From Peribacillus kribbensis DSM 17871 (lineage in GTDB: Bacteria; Bacillota; Bacilli; Bacillales; DSM-1321), in assembly GCF_000430765.1 (NCBI RefSeq), contig NZ_AUMQ01000022.1, forward strand, positions 226,564 through 290,563: a DNA stretch of 64,000 nucleotides, written 5' to 3'. Under the pieces are notes generated by a model. That model ran no database searches and was not told the DNA's origin. It saw only the letters and a program-made list of their open reading frames with translations. The position numbers were made by a program, and so were the translations under genes. Below, piece by piece: positions 26,179-34,707 of the stretch. Each line of letters begins with the position of its first letter. Position 1 is the stretch's first letter.

Positions 26179-27063
26179 TTATGCCAGCTCAATTCCGCCG
26201 GTAACCCCATAGGTTTGGGCGGTCACATAACTGGATTCCGTTGATGCCAGGAACACATACACCGGAGCGAGCTCCACCGGCTGCCCTGCGCGTTTCAGCG
26301 GCGTTTCCTGACCGAATGCCGGGATCTTTTCTCCAGGCTGGCCTCCGGAAATCTGCAGCGGAGTCCAAATTGGACCTGGCGCCACTGAATTTACCCTGAT
26401 GCCTTTGGATGCCAGCTGCTTGGCCAGTCCTCTAGAAAACCCATTGATGGCAAACTTCGTAGAAGCGTAGTCCAAAAGGTTCGCGCTTGGATTATATCCC
26501 TGTACAGATGTAGTCGTAATAATGGAGGCTCCTTCCTTAAGATACGGAAGCGCTGCTTTAATGGTCCAGAACAGGGAGAACACATTGATTTCAAATGTGC
26601 TGCGGAGCTGTTCGGTCGTAATGTCCATAATATCCTCTACGGCCTGCTGTTTGCCTGCAATCAATGCCAGGATATCCAGTCCGCCGAGCTCCGAATTGGC
26701 CTTCTCCACCATTTCCTTACAGAAAGCCTCATCGCTTATATCTCCAGGGATGAGCACGGCCCTGCGCCCTTCCGCTTCAACCAGTTTTTTGACTTCTTCA
26801 GCATCCGGCTGTTCGACCGGCAGATAGTTAATCGCAACATCCGCTCCCTCACGTGCATAGGCAATGGCCGCTGCACGGCCGATACCAGAGTCCCCGCCAG
26901 TTACCAGCGCCTTTCTTCCTTCAAGCTTCCCTGAGCCCTTATAGCTCTTTTCCCCGCAGTCCGGAAGCGGGATCATCTCCCCCTGTACCGCTGGAGGCTC
27001 CTGATATTGTTTAGGAAAATCGTCATTAAAATATTGAGTTAAAGGATTTTTAGATTGTGACAT
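26179..27063 (-). CDS. SDR-family oxidoreductase (YhxD/YdaD-like)
   Basis: A 294-residue short-chain dehydrogenase with a 45-residue N-terminal extension ([21 protein letters not shown]) typical of the general-stress SDRs YdaD, YhxD and YhdF. NAD(P) motif [11 protein letters not shown] near residue 54, catalytic Ser in TTTSVQGY and YASTK (YxxxK) near residue 200. Substrate unknown; such genes are usually sigma-B controlled. AGAAGGAGAGG precedes the start. Confidence 0.88.
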   Translation of the reverse strand: MSQSKNPLTQYFNDDFPKQYQEPPAVQGEMIPLPDCGEKSYKGSGKLEGRKALVTGGDSGIGRAAAIAYAREGADVAINYLPVEQPDAEEVKKLVEAEGRRAVLIPGDISDEAFCKEMVEKANSELGGLDILALIAGKQQAVEDIMDITTEQLRSTFEINVFSLFWTIKAALPYLKEGASIITTTSVQGYNPSANLLDYASTKFAINGFSRGLAKQLASKGIRVNSVAPGPIWTPLQISGGQPGEKIPAFGQETPLKRAGQPVELAPVYVFLASTESSYVTAQTYGVTGGIELA

Positions 27064-27185
27064 AGTATCCTCTCCTTCTTGTTAAATAAGCATCTATCTT
27101 GAAATTCCCTCTTCTTTTTAAAAATAAACAAAGAATAAAGGAAAAATGATAAGGCCAATCTATTATGGAAAAGGAGGAGAGAACA

Positions 27186-27323
27186 ATGGGAAAAGACCGC
27201 CAGGAGAAAAAGCTGAAAGAGTCAAGACGTGTGGAATCTGACAGAGACCAGGCCCTTCATTATGATGGGGCCACAAGGCTTCAAAGTCCAGAGGAAGCAA
27301 GGGAAATGAATAATCAATCATAA
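27186..27323 (+). CDS. ypzI: YpzI family small protein
   Basis: A 45-residue protein beginning MGKDRQEKKLKESRRVESDR and containing LHYDGATRL, matching the YpzI family. Highly charged, function unknown. AAAGGAGGAGAG lies upstream and a terminator follows. Confidence 0.85.
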   Translation: MGKDRQEKKLKESRRVESDRDQALHYDGATRLQSPEEAREMNNQS

Positions 27324-27330
27324 ACCCCGT

Positions 27331-27362
27331 AAAAGCTCCGGTCTTATTCGGAGCTTTTTTTC
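27331..27362 (+). terminator. Terminator after ypzI
   Basis: AAAGCTCCGG...TTCGGAGCTTTTTTT stem with T-run. Confidence 0.88.
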
Positions 27363-27420
27363 TTTGAAAAGCAAGAAAGAAAAGAGTACAGAAAAACCGT
27401 ACACTTCTCTCATCAGTCTA

Positions 27421-28365
27421 TTAAAAATGCTTGACACTTATAGTGGCGACAAATTCTTTATTCTCATTGGGCTCGATAGACATCATGCCGGTTACTTCAT
27501 CTGGAAGCTTCAGATTAGGGGCATTCGTGATCCAGCTGTATGGCTCGATCGCTACAAAATTACTCCTGCCGTCCGCCGTGAATAATACCCAATGCTTAAA
27601 CCCTTCTGCCGCGTCATAGGCAAGCTCAATTCCCAGGCTTTCATGCCGGATCAGGGCCTTCGTGTTCTGGGTCATAGGAAACGGCGTATCGAAACGGACA
27701 TCTTGCAGATGCATCCCCTTTGCAAGAGGCTCCTTATAATCGGTTGCTTTCAGCTCTCCTGTCGGCAGATTCCTATCGTTGAGTACCCACTCCTTCTCTA
27801 CATCCATTTGAAGAGTGGAGGCTTCATTATCAAAATAGAACGTAGTATGATAGCCTAATCCGAAAGGCATGAGTGAATCTCCTTTGTTTGTGACTTTTAA
27901 GGTCTGTTTTAGTCCTTCATTCGTCAGCTCAATCTCCATTTCTAATGTGAACGAATGTGGAAATTGATCCATAATATGCGGAAAATCGTCCGAAACCAGG
28001 GCCGTCACCACCCGATTTTGATCACTGTCCATTTCTTTTACTGTCCACTCCTTATCGTGGACAAATCCATGGATATGATTTTCTTCTTTCTTACGGTTCA
28101 TCTCCAGATGATAAACCTGCTGATTAAACGTGAAAGTCGCATCCTCGATTCTGTTCGGCGGGATTAAAACCGGAGTTCCGTAGACCATTCTCCTTGTTTT
28201 ATATTCCTCTGCATCACTTGTAGTTCTTAAAAGCTCGGCCTCTTTCGTTTTATCATACAAAGAAATTATATTGCTTCCTTCGCTCGGCAAAACTACTGCT
28301 CTAAAACGATCATTTTCCAGTTCAATACCCTTATATTCCAAATACTTCACTGATCTAACTGCCAT
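27421..28365 (-). CDS. Aldose 1-epimerase family protein
   Basis: A 314-residue beta-sandwich (galactose mutarotase-like) protein. Visible features: the N-terminal VVLPSEGSNIISLYDK, NRIEDATFTF, HGFVHDKEW with the active-site His, PFGLGYHTTF with the second His, and IEPYSWITNAPN with the catalytic Glu. It interconverts sugar anomers; sugar unknown. AGGAGGCTGTATTT precedes the start; monocistronic. Confidence 0.85.
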   Translation of the reverse strand: MAVRSVKYLEYKGIELENDRFRAVVLPSEGSNIISLYDKTKEAELLRTTSDAEEYKTRRMVYGTPVLIPPNRIEDATFTFNQQVYHLEMNRKKEENHIHGFVHDKEWTVKEMDSDQNRVVTALVSDDFPHIMDQFPHSFTLEMEIELTNEGLKQTLKVTNKGDSLMPFGLGYHTTFYFDNEASTLQMDVEKEWVLNDRNLPTGELKATDYKEPLAKGMHLQDVRFDTPFPMTQNTKALIRHESLGIELAYDAAEGFKHWVLFTADGRSNFVAIEPYSWITNAPNLKLPDEVTGMMSIEPNENKEFVATISVKHF

Positions 28366-28487
28366 AAATACAGCCTCCTATTCATTCACTCGATTCTATT
28401 ATTGTGGATAATTTATAAAATACTAAGCGTCCAAAAGACATTTTGGACCTGGTTTATTCATTAGTCAAATAAAACCTTTCACAAAGA

Positions 28488-28517
28488 GCAAAAAAAGCCC
28501 AGCCTGCGGCTGGACTC
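28488..28517 (-). terminator. Terminator after the Gfo/Idh gene
   Basis: AGTCCAGCCGCAGGCTGGGCTTTTTTT on the minus strand. Confidence 0.85.
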
Positions 28518-28528
28518 ATCTTTTACAA

Positions 28529-29506
28529 CTAGACATTCTGAAAATTGGATTCATAGCACATATCAATCGCTCTCATATTATTGATGGAGCTTTCAAGAGC
28601 ATATGCAGGCTCTGTGTCATCCAGGACCGCCTGCGAAAAATGCTCAACTTCCAAAAGATAAATATCGCCATGTATCCTTTCAACACGCTCCTGTTTATCC
28701 TTCTGGACAATCACAAGTCCTTCTCCCCCGAAAAGGTCCGGTCTAAAAGGCCTTGGAACGAGAATCCTTCCCTTCGTCCCTATAATCTCATATTCCTGTC
28801 TTGAAAACATATCCATGCTGCAGTCAAACACTGCCTGCACACCATTTTCAAGAGTGACAAACCCTTCAGCGGAAAGGTCCACACCCGAAACAGGGTCCAG
28901 CTGTTTTTTCGCTTCAATATGTAAAGGTTCCGTGCTCAACACATTTCGAATAGCATGCAGGCAATAGCATCCTACATCATAAATACTTCCACCGCCCATA
29001 TCCTTATTCATCCGGATATTCGTTTCCCGCTGCTCCAGGAAAAAAGAGAAGGAAGCTTTCATCATTTTAACTTCGCCGATTTCCCCTGAAGCGATAATAT
29101 CCCTGACACGCTGGTGCTGGGGATGAAATTGATACATAAAAGCTTCCATGAACTTCACGCCGTTTTTCTTTACAGCAGCCTCGATGGCCTTTGCTTCCTC
29201 TGCATTTAATGTCATCGGTTTCTCACAAAGAACATGTTTTCCATGCTCCATGGCTTTAATGGCCCATTCCATATGCAAATGGTTAGGGAGCGGGATATAG
29301 ACCGCATCAATATCAGGATCCCTGAGAAGTTCCTCATAGCTGTTATAAAACTTAGGGATTCCCAGTCGCTTTGCTGCTTCTTCAGCTTTTCCGCTTGCGC
29401 TTGCAATCGCTGTCATTTTTGCATTTGAAGCCCTGTTGACTGCTGGAATCAGTTGAGTCTGAGCAATATCAGCGGTGCTTAATACACCCCATTGAACGTG
29501 CTCCAT
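28529..29506 (-). CDS. Gfo/Idh/MocA-family oxidoreductase
   Basis: A 325-residue NAD(P)-dependent sugar or inositol dehydrogenase-like enzyme. N-terminal Rossmann part (WGVLSTADIAQTQLIPAV), the EKP motif in VLCEKPMTLN near residue 94 and GGSIYDVGCYCLHA near residue 173 are family marks. Substrate unknown. AAGGAGGAC precedes the ATG. Confidence 0.88.
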   Translation of the reverse strand: MEHVQWGVLSTADIAQTQLIPAVNRASNAKMTAIASASGKAEEAAKRLGIPKFYNSYEELLRDPDIDAVYIPLPNHLHMEWAIKAMEHGKHVLCEKPMTLNAEEAKAIEAAVKKNGVKFMEAFMYQFHPQHQRVRDIIASGEIGEVKMMKASFSFFLEQRETNIRMNKDMGGGSIYDVGCYCLHAIRNVLSTEPLHIEAKKQLDPVSGVDLSAEGFVTLENGVQAVFDCSMDMFSRQEYEIIGTKGRILVPRPFRPDLFGGEGLVIVQKDKQERVERIHGDIYLLEVEHFSQAVLDDTEPAYALESSINNMRAIDMCYESNFQNV

Positions 29507-29734
29507 CTTTTGTCCTCCTTTTACATTCTAAGTTTTTCTGACTGAAAATTTGTGCCATTTAAAAAATTATAGCACCCCTGCACTTAGTTTGAAAAGTAAA
29601 CAAAGATGAATCTGCTGTAAAAAAACAGCATCTATCCGTCTGGCCACGTGCATCAATGATCTAATTAAACTCAAATATAACCACATCTTCCCTTCTTTGA
29701 GATATCTGATCAAAGAAGATCTTCATTTCCCCAG

Positions 29735-29998
29735 GTCTTTGAAAATGAAATAACTGATTTTACAATTTCACCTTTCTCTGAAAAACTCCTGACCTTTCAT
29801 TCCGGTTTCTTAATGGCTGCGGCTATTTCTTATTATGGGACAGCCGCTGCTGCCTCCATGAGGGGAGATCTCGCCTTAAGCTGTGAAAATCGGTAATGGC
29901 AAATTTCATGGCATTGGGGGCCTTTTGAAATATTCATAAAGAAGAAATGGCTGGAGGAACCGCCCTTTGCCAGTGACAGGCAGCCTTTGAAGAATTGA
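29735..29998 (+). pseudogene. Remnant of a DUF3231-family gene
   Basis: One frame reads ITDFTISPFSEKLLTFHSGF then MAAAISYYGTAAAASMRGDL up to a TAA; a second frame further on reads KKWLEEPPFASDRQPLKN before a stop. Both resemble the end of DUF3231 proteins of spore-formers (for example ...SPFSDKL..., ...YG...AASMRRDL..., ...WLEQPP). The segment between is shortened and frameshifted. The remaining 29.51-30.13 kb gap shows no other gene. Confidence 0.6.
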
Positions 29999-30137
29999 AA
30001 TTCCATAGTACTTCTGAAAATCTAGAATGCAGTAATTTTCCCTGGTCAATGATGCTCAGGTAATTCTTATAGCATAGCGATCAACAATGCACATATAGTT
30101 AAATATAAATGCCTCATACAAAACAAGGGGGTTTTGT

Positions 30138-30536
30138 ATGCTAAAACCTCATTTACGTCCCAAGGTTAAGCAGGTGCTGGGAGATGATTTTTCAGGTTTA
30201 TTGAATGAAGTGGCCCCTTTTATTGAACCCAGGGTGGATATATTCGCATCCGATGCTCACTATATTATTTCTGTTGATCTGGCTGGGGCTGGAAAGGAAG
30301 ACTTCTCTGTTAAATTACGAAGAAACACTTTAATTGTTGAAGGTACCATACAAAATCTCTTTGCTCAAAAAAGCGTGAAAATGATATATGGTGAACGTTT
30401 TTATGGCTCTTTTAGAAAAGAAATGCTCATTCCCGAGAGCTGCTTATTGGATTACCTGTCCGCATCATTTGAATCCGGAATATTATGGATAACTTTTCCG
30501 TTTTTAAAAGGAAACAATACTTCCGGTGATTCATAA
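30138..30536 (+). CDS. Hsp20/alpha-crystallin-like protein, spore-coat type
   Basis: A 132-residue protein; residues about 30-122 fit the alpha-crystallin fold (PRVDIFASDAHYIISVDLAGAGKEDFSVKLRRNTLIVEG, then GSFRKEMLIPESCLLDYLSASFESGILWITFP). CotM and CotP of B. subtilis are related small heat-shock coat proteins. It precedes a run of GerP-like genes with 25-base spacing, so a sporulation role is inferred. GGGGG near the start serves as ribosome site. Confidence 0.7.
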   Translation: MLKPHLRPKVKQVLGDDFSGLLNEVAPFIEPRVDIFASDAHYIISVDLAGAGKEDFSVKLRRNTLIVEGTIQNLFAQKSVKMIYGERFYGSFRKEMLIPESCLLDYLSASFESGILWITFPFLKGNNTSGDS

Positions 30537-30561
30537 TCCTCAATGAAAAAGGAGAATACTG

Positions 30562-30747
30562 ATGTCAACCATTAAATATCATACTTTACGAATTGATACT
30601 ATGAATAGTTCATCGGGTTTTTTTGCAGGAGCCAATATACAAAAAGGCAGGCAGAGTCAATCATTCATCAATGAAGGGTTTGGAACCATTAAAGGTCAGC
30701 ATAATAAAGTAAACATCAGTACCGGCACCGTGAAAAAAAAATCTTAA
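30562..30747 (+). CDS. GerPA/GerPF-like small protein (one module)
   Basis: A 61-residue protein made of a single module: IDTMNSSSGFFAGANIQKGR then SFINEGFGTIKGQHNKV. The pattern S-x4-G-x-N ... GFG-x3-G-x2-N recurs in four neighbouring genes. It recalls GerPA/GerPF spore-coat permeability proteins (N-x-G-D ... GSG ... N) but similarity is weak. AAAAAGGAG upstream. Confidence 0.55.
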   Translation: MSTIKYHTLRIDTMNSSSGFFAGANIQKGRQSQSFINEGFGTIKGQHNKVNISTGTVKKKS

Positions 30748-30762
30748 AAAGGAATTACCTCG

Positions 30763-31131
30763 ATGGATGAAGAAACAGTACTAAATAAACTGGATGAGCT
30801 GTATCAAAAAATAAACCAGCTTGAGCAATCCATCCCGGACAAGAACACTCCTACTATAATTATTAAATTGGATGTCAAGGATCTTCATCTGCAGGAATTA
30901 AAGCTTGAAGAGCTTGCATTCCACCTTGAAAAACTCGATATTCAAGATCTCAGCGGCATGCTAAACCTTGGAAATACGTTTTCTCCTGTTGTCCATCGAA
31001 AACCAGATGCAAATTCTGAAAGTCCATCTTCCCAATCAGACCCGCAGGAATATGAAGATATGGAAAAAGAGAAAATCCATGATATTGACATAAAGATCAA
31101 TGGAAAATCTATGCCTTTTACAATAGATTAG
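30763..31131 (+). CDS. GerPC-like protein
   Basis: A 122-residue protein with an N-terminal coiled coil (NKLDELYQKINQLEQSIPD), a beta-rich middle (KLEELAFHLEKLDIQDLSGMLNLGN, compare the LxGTLNIG block of GerPC) and an acidic disordered tail. GerPC is part of the coat permeability complex in Bacillus spores. The call rests on the LSGMLNLG block and context. Confidence 0.55.
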   Translation: MDEETVLNKLDELYQKINQLEQSIPDKNTPTIIIKLDVKDLHLQELKLEELAFHLEKLDIQDLSGMLNLGNTFSPVVHRKPDANSESPSSQSDPQEYEDMEKEKIHDIDIKINGKSMPFTID

Positions 31132-31147
31132 GGAAAGGATGTTAACT

Positions 31148-31468
31148 TTGAAACGTTTCTCCCCCTCTTTTTTTATTGGCACTATCTCCATCGGAACAGT
31201 GGAAGGAGCATCCTGTGTGAATCTTGGAAATAATCTTCCCAGTGGTTTTGTTAATTACAAAAAACACAGCCAGGGATTTGGTTCCATCCACGGGGATCAC
31301 AATGATATCCATGAAATCTTAGCTACGATTAAGGAAAAAGATATTCAAGATACTTTCCATTATGATGCTCTCCAAAATGAAAGCGATGAGCAGATACTTA
31401 ATAAACTGGCAGATGAAATGTTAAACACTGAACTGGAAATTGAAGAAGAAGATGAAGATCTCTCCTAA
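31148..31468 (+). CDS. GerPA/GerPF-like protein with acidic tail
   Basis: About 106 residues from a TTG with GGGAAAGGATG upstream (an ATG three codons earlier is too close to that site). Residues 8-50 are the shared module (IGTISIGTVEGASCVNLGNN, YKKHSQGFGSIHGDHNDIH), followed by a helical and strongly acidic tail (LEIEEEDEDLS). Last plus-strand gene of the cluster. Confidence 0.55.
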   Translation: MKRFSPSFFIGTISIGTVEGASCVNLGNNLPSGFVNYKKHSQGFGSIHGDHNDIHEILATIKEKDIQDTFHYDALQNESDEQILNKLADEMLNTELEIEEEDEDLS

Positions 31469-31509
31469 CCTCTATATGACTATTTCTCTTGTGTTTGCTG
31501 TATAGCACA

Positions 31510-31556
31510 GGTTCAAAAAAAATAAAAAGGGCAGCCAATGAAAAATGGGCAGCCCC
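31510..31556 (-). terminator. Terminator between convergent GerP-like genes
   Basis: GGGGCTGCCC...GGCTGCCC-type stem with a TTTTTATTTTTTTT tail on the minus strand. Confidence 0.65.
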
Positions 31557-31610
31557 TGTGATAGGTCCTAGATAATAACGGATTTTTCTCGGTAATCCTT
31601 GTCTATAAAA

Positions 31611-31856
31611 CTAAATCGTCTGACCTTGGGCAGAAGGAATAAAGTCTGGATCAATGATATTTCCATCATTAACATCCGGATCTGCAATTAATGTCCAGTT
31701 TGCCGTATTTGCAAACATCCCCGCCTGGATCCCAAAACCGTTGTTTGTCTTCCTGTGAGATGACCAGCCAGGCATTTGGTTTTGTCCCACTCCTAATGAA
31801 GCATTTGTATTCTGCGAATTAATGTTGATGATCCCGACTCCTGCAGGAATTGCCAT
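31611..31856 (-). CDS. GerPF-like spore protein
   Basis: An 81-residue protein: ININSQNTNASLGVGQNQMP, WSSHRKTNNGFGIQAG and a tail with DPDVNDGNIIDPDF. The WSSHRK-N-GFG block is shared with the next two minus-strand genes. GerPA/GerPF relatives also end with a D-x-D-x2-D motif. Likely coat-associated; specific role unknown. Confidence 0.6.
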   Translation of the reverse strand: MAIPAGVGIININSQNTNASLGVGQNQMPGWSSHRKTNNGFGIQAGMFANTANWTLIADPDVNDGNIIDPDFIPSAQGQTI

Positions 31857-31942
31857 CTATTCCACCTCTTACTTCGACTTATTTTTTGGCTGCATATGTT
31901 TATAATAAATTATGCTTTAGGCTGAATGTCAGTGTCATATTT

Positions 31943-32188
31943 TTAGTATGCCTGACTTTGAACATTCGGACCTGCTGTAATATTATTTATTTGGCCATCC
32001 ACAATATCCGGATCCAATATGACAGCAGTATTTTCACATACCAGGATAAATCCCGCCTGAAAACCAAAGCCAGAATTAGTCTTTCTATGTGCCGACCATG
32101 CGGGCATCTGGTTCTCTCCTATTGCAATGGCTGAATTCGTATATTGTAAATTGATATTGATAGCCCCGACATTTACACCCACCGTCAA
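31943..32188 (-). CDS. GerPF-like spore protein, paralogue
   Basis: An 81-residue paralogue of the preceding protein: AININLQYTNSAIAIGENQM, WSAHRKTNSGFGFQAG, LDPDIVDGQINN. Preceded by GGGGGAATCAGC. The 86-base gap to the next gene has no hairpin I can support. Confidence 0.6.
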   Translation of the reverse strand: MTVGVNVGAININLQYTNSAIAIGENQMPAWSAHRKTNSGFGFQAGFILVCENTAVILDPDIVDGQINNITAGPNVQSQAY

Positions 32189-32210
32189 GCTGATTCCCCC
32201 CTACAGCGGC

Positions 32211-32687
32211 TCAGGCCTCTTTCCCTCCATGAACATCTTCAATAGGCGCATCCATTACATCCTGATCTGATACCAAAGCAGCATTTTGGGACAGTATACT
32301 CGTTCCAACCGTTTTCCCTAATCCGGAATTTGCTTTTCGATGTGAACTCCAGTCAGTTAATAAATTGTCTCCGATCGAAACCGCAGAAGCAGTATCTATT
32401 ACATTAATATTGATTTCTTTAACATCCACTTGGGTTCCCAACGAACCATCTGCACGGTCCATTCTTGATACAGATTGATTCTGGATAGGAGTATCCAGGA
32501 TATCATTATCTTGAACATTGCTATAATTCTGCCACACAGCAGAGTTACTGACAGATCCAAAGCCATAATTATTTTTGCGGTGTGAGGACCAATTATTTGC
32601 AATATTTGTACCTACAAAAATACCCGAAGCTGTATCAATATTATTTACAGCTATTTGTTTCATACGAATTTTTGTAAATAATCGCAT
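32211..32687 (-). CDS. Two-module GerPF-like spore protein
   Basis: About 158 residues holding two copies of the module: VNNIDTASGIFVGTNIANNW-SSHRKNNYGFG with DNDILDTPI, and INVIDTASAVSIGDNLLTDW-SSHRKANSGLG with DQDVMDAPI. So the cluster shows internal duplication as well as paralogues. The ATG after TTGGGAGTTAGTCAA is preferred over one six codons upstream. Confidence 0.6.
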   Translation of the reverse strand: MRLFTKIRMKQIAVNNIDTASGIFVGTNIANNWSSHRKNNYGFGSVSNSAVWQNYSNVQDNDILDTPIQNQSVSRMDRADGSLGTQVDVKEININVIDTASAVSIGDNLLTDWSSHRKANSGLGKTVGTSILSQNAALVSDQDVMDAPIEDVHGGKEA

Positions 32688-32857
32688 TTGACTAACTCCC
32701 AACAATAGAAAAACACATGTTTTATTTAGCTTATGTCACCCAATCTTTTTGGTTCACTTAAATAAATTAAAGCCGCGGCCATAAGATCTCATAACCTACC
32801 TAAAGGCACTCCATTTTCCTGTTTGACATACCATAGATGTAAAAAAGGAGCGTCACA

Positions 32858-33196
32858 ATGTATTACTACAACCCATACCCACAGTTCCCGGTACATCGTC
32901 AATACCCGGCAGTCGATGTCTCAACCTTTGGTTATTCTGTGACAGCCTTTCAAAAAACAGTGAATGAAGCCAGCAATATTCTAAAAAGATTTGCAGACCC
33001 ACACTTCGCCTCCAGCCTAATGGCAGCAGCCCAGGCCGGAAATCAAACAGAAGTGGACCGCTTAATTAAATCCATTGGCGTCAGCACACCCGTCACAGCA
33101 AAATACACTCCCTCAGGAATACTGCTGACCATCCATGCCGAAGCACAGGGCACACAGTGCTGTACTTTAACGATGTATCTTAAATGGGGTAAATAG
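32858..33196 (+). CDS. Tyr/Pro-rich small protein, probably spore-related
   Basis: A 112-residue protein starting MYYYNPYPQFPVHRQYPAVD, then helical (TAFQKTVNEASNILKRFADP, SSLMAAAQAGNQTEVDRLIKS) and a beta-rich C-terminus with two adjacent Cys (GTQCCTLTMYL). Similar Tyr/Pro starts occur in spore-associated proteins of bacilli. I do not recognise the family. AAAAAGGAGCG precedes the ATG. Confidence 0.65.
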   Translation: MYYYNPYPQFPVHRQYPAVDVSTFGYSVTAFQKTVNEASNILKRFADPHFASSLMAAAQAGNQTEVDRLIKSIGVSTPVTAKYTPSGILLTIHAEAQGTQCCTLTMYLKWGK

Positions 33197-33244
33197 ATTT
33201 ATTTTATATAAGGTAGAACCAGTAAAAATTTTTATAGAGCTATA

Positions 33245-33310
33245 GAAAAAAACCCTTGATTAAATCAAGGGTTTCGGTATGGTCCGAGAGGGAAATGAAC
33301 CCCCTGCCCG
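33245..33310 (-). other. Terminator next to a tRNA-3'-end-like scrap
   Basis: AAACCCTTGATT pairs with AATCAAGGGTTT (33247-33273) with a T-run on the minus strand. Directly upstream, minus-strand GGGGGTTCATTTCCCTC would form a T-arm and is followed by TCGGACCA, like the last 25 bases of a tRNA ahead of a terminator. The 5' acceptor strand and anticodon arm are not recognisable, so this is at most a 3' remnant or an attachment-site scar. The rest of 33.31-33.42 kb holds nothing clear. Confidence 0.35.
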
Positions 33311-33422
33311 ACTGGGGCAATTATTATCATGCCTAAATTCCAGGAATATGGAAATGGGAACTAGACCGGTACTAATTATGGAACGAATAATGATTTTAAC
33401 GACAATCCCGGCTCTGCCTTTA

Positions 33423-33926
33423 TTATTTCTTGCTTTTTGAAGTTGACTTAGCTTTGGCTTGTTGCTTTGCTAATTCCGTTTTCTTTTTCGCTTCTTCAGC
33501 CTTTTTCTTAGCTTCTGCTTTCCTCTGGTCGATTAATTTCAGAGCTTGAACCGTTTTTCCCACATTCCCCTTGCTCTGTACGAATACAGGCAATACTTCA
33601 TCAAAGGATTTTTTTGTAGCCTTTGTAATAGACTGAACCGACAAAATTTGTTTGTAAGAAAGACCCGCATCTACCGCTTTTTGAATGGATTCTTTGCTGG
33701 CTGCTTTCTTCTTAACAAGTTCTGCCATTGTTTTTTCCTTTTGAGCTTTTGGCAGCTTTGCTACTGGTGCATCTACTGCTGGCGCAGTTGGCGTTGGAGG
33801 TGGTGTTACCACTGGGGCAGCAGGAGTTGTTTCCTCTGCTGGTGTTGCAGCCTCTTCTGCGAATGCGGCTGTTGTTGGTATGATTAGGCTTACTGCCACT
33901 AATGAACTCATTACTGCTTTTTTCAT
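33423..33926 (-). CDS. Secreted Lys/Ala-rich protein
   Basis: A 167-residue exported protein: signal peptide about 1-23 (TTAAFAEE), a Pro/Thr/Ala linker (about 25-60), a helical core (KTMAELVKKKAASKESIQKA, LSYKQILSVQSITKATKKSF) and a Lys/Ala/Glu coiled-coil tail ending KSTSKSKK. Function unknown; the charged tail could bind wall polymers. AGAAAGGATG precedes the start. Confidence 0.65.
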   Translation of the reverse strand: MKKAVMSSLVAVSLIIPTTAAFAEEAATPAEETTPAAPVVTPPPTPTAPAVDAPVAKLPKAQKEKTMAELVKKKAASKESIQKAVDAGLSYKQILSVQSITKATKKSFDEVLPVFVQSKGNVGKTVQALKLIDQRKAEAKKKAEEAKKKTELAKQQAKAKSTSKSKK

Positions 33927-34242
33927 AATACTTATTCATCCTTTCTAATATTTCTTACATGATTTTTATCGACCATTCCTCTTATTTCTTCATACATAGA
34001 TAGGATATTTCTTGAAAGAAAACAGACGGTATCCAGGCTTATATGTGTGACTTGCCCATTTAATAAACCTATTAAAGTTACTTCGCACACTAATAAAGAT
34101 TAGTGAATAAAACATCAAGGGAATTCTGGCTTCTGGCAGGAAGTTTTTTTGTTTGTGGGTTATCAACCAATGGTTTAATTGGAACCCATTTAATCCCGGC
34201 TTTATGGAGCATGGCCCGTCGGAAGTTACCGCAGCAGGTATG
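33927..34242 (-). other. Gene-remnant stretch between secreted protein and PTS IIB
   Basis: A minus-strand open stretch (33990-34283) reads NANIPAAVTSDGPCSIKPGLNGFQLNHW, which faintly recalls the substrate loop of family 3 glycoside hydrolases, but it overlaps the PTS gene end and has no ribosome site. I read this as rearranged debris of a sugar-use locus rather than a gene. Confidence 0.3.
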
Positions 34243-34683
34243 TTAGCGTTTATTACGAGGGATTTCACTTGTTTTTTTACCAACAGCTTTAGATTCTACA
34301 TCTATGATGAGCTTAACTTTGGAGCTGATTGCGTTTTTGCCTGGTGAGAAGTGCATGTTTCCGATATTCACTTTACTAATTGGCACTCCGCCATCAACAA
34401 GTTTTCTTACTGTGTCTGGTGTGCGGCAGATGAGAAAGATTTTTTGGTGCGGAGCCGCTTTATGAATCGTATCGATTGTTTTTTGGATGGTCCAGAAACG
34501 GACTCCTGCTCCTGAAGATGTAGCGGTTGCTGTCATCAGCTGCTGCTGCAGGGCATCCTGTGCTACTAAATCATCAACTACCAGAAGCAGGTTGGCGCCA
34601 ATGCCAGTCGTCCAGGAAACGCCTACTTGTCCGTGGATTAAACGGTTATCAATTCGAGTTAATAAGATATTGGGTGTATTCAT
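34243..34683 (-). CDS. PTS mannose-family EIIB component, C-terminus altered
   Basis: A 146-residue protein of the mannose/sorbose/N-acetylgalactosamine PTS IIB family. The phosphorylated His is in LLTRIDNRLIHGQV near residue 15; VVDDLVAQDALQQQLM and GGVPISKVNIGNMHF are typical. The last 25 residues (KVKLIIDVESKAVGKKTSEI) do not continue the family pattern and the protein is some 10-15 residues short, so the 3' end is probably replaced. EIIC, EIID and EIIA are missing nearby, so it is likely non-functional. It follows the nagB-type gene by 24 bases. Confidence 0.65.
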   Translation of the reverse strand: MNTPNILLTRIDNRLIHGQVGVSWTTGIGANLLLVVDDLVAQDALQQQLMTATATSSGAGVRFWTIQKTIDTIHKAAPHQKIFLICRTPDTVRKLVDGGVPISKVNIGNMHFSPGKNAISSKVKLIIDVESKAVGKKTSEIPRNKR

Positions 34684-34707
34684 TGTTATCCTTCTTTCGC
34701 TTTTAAA

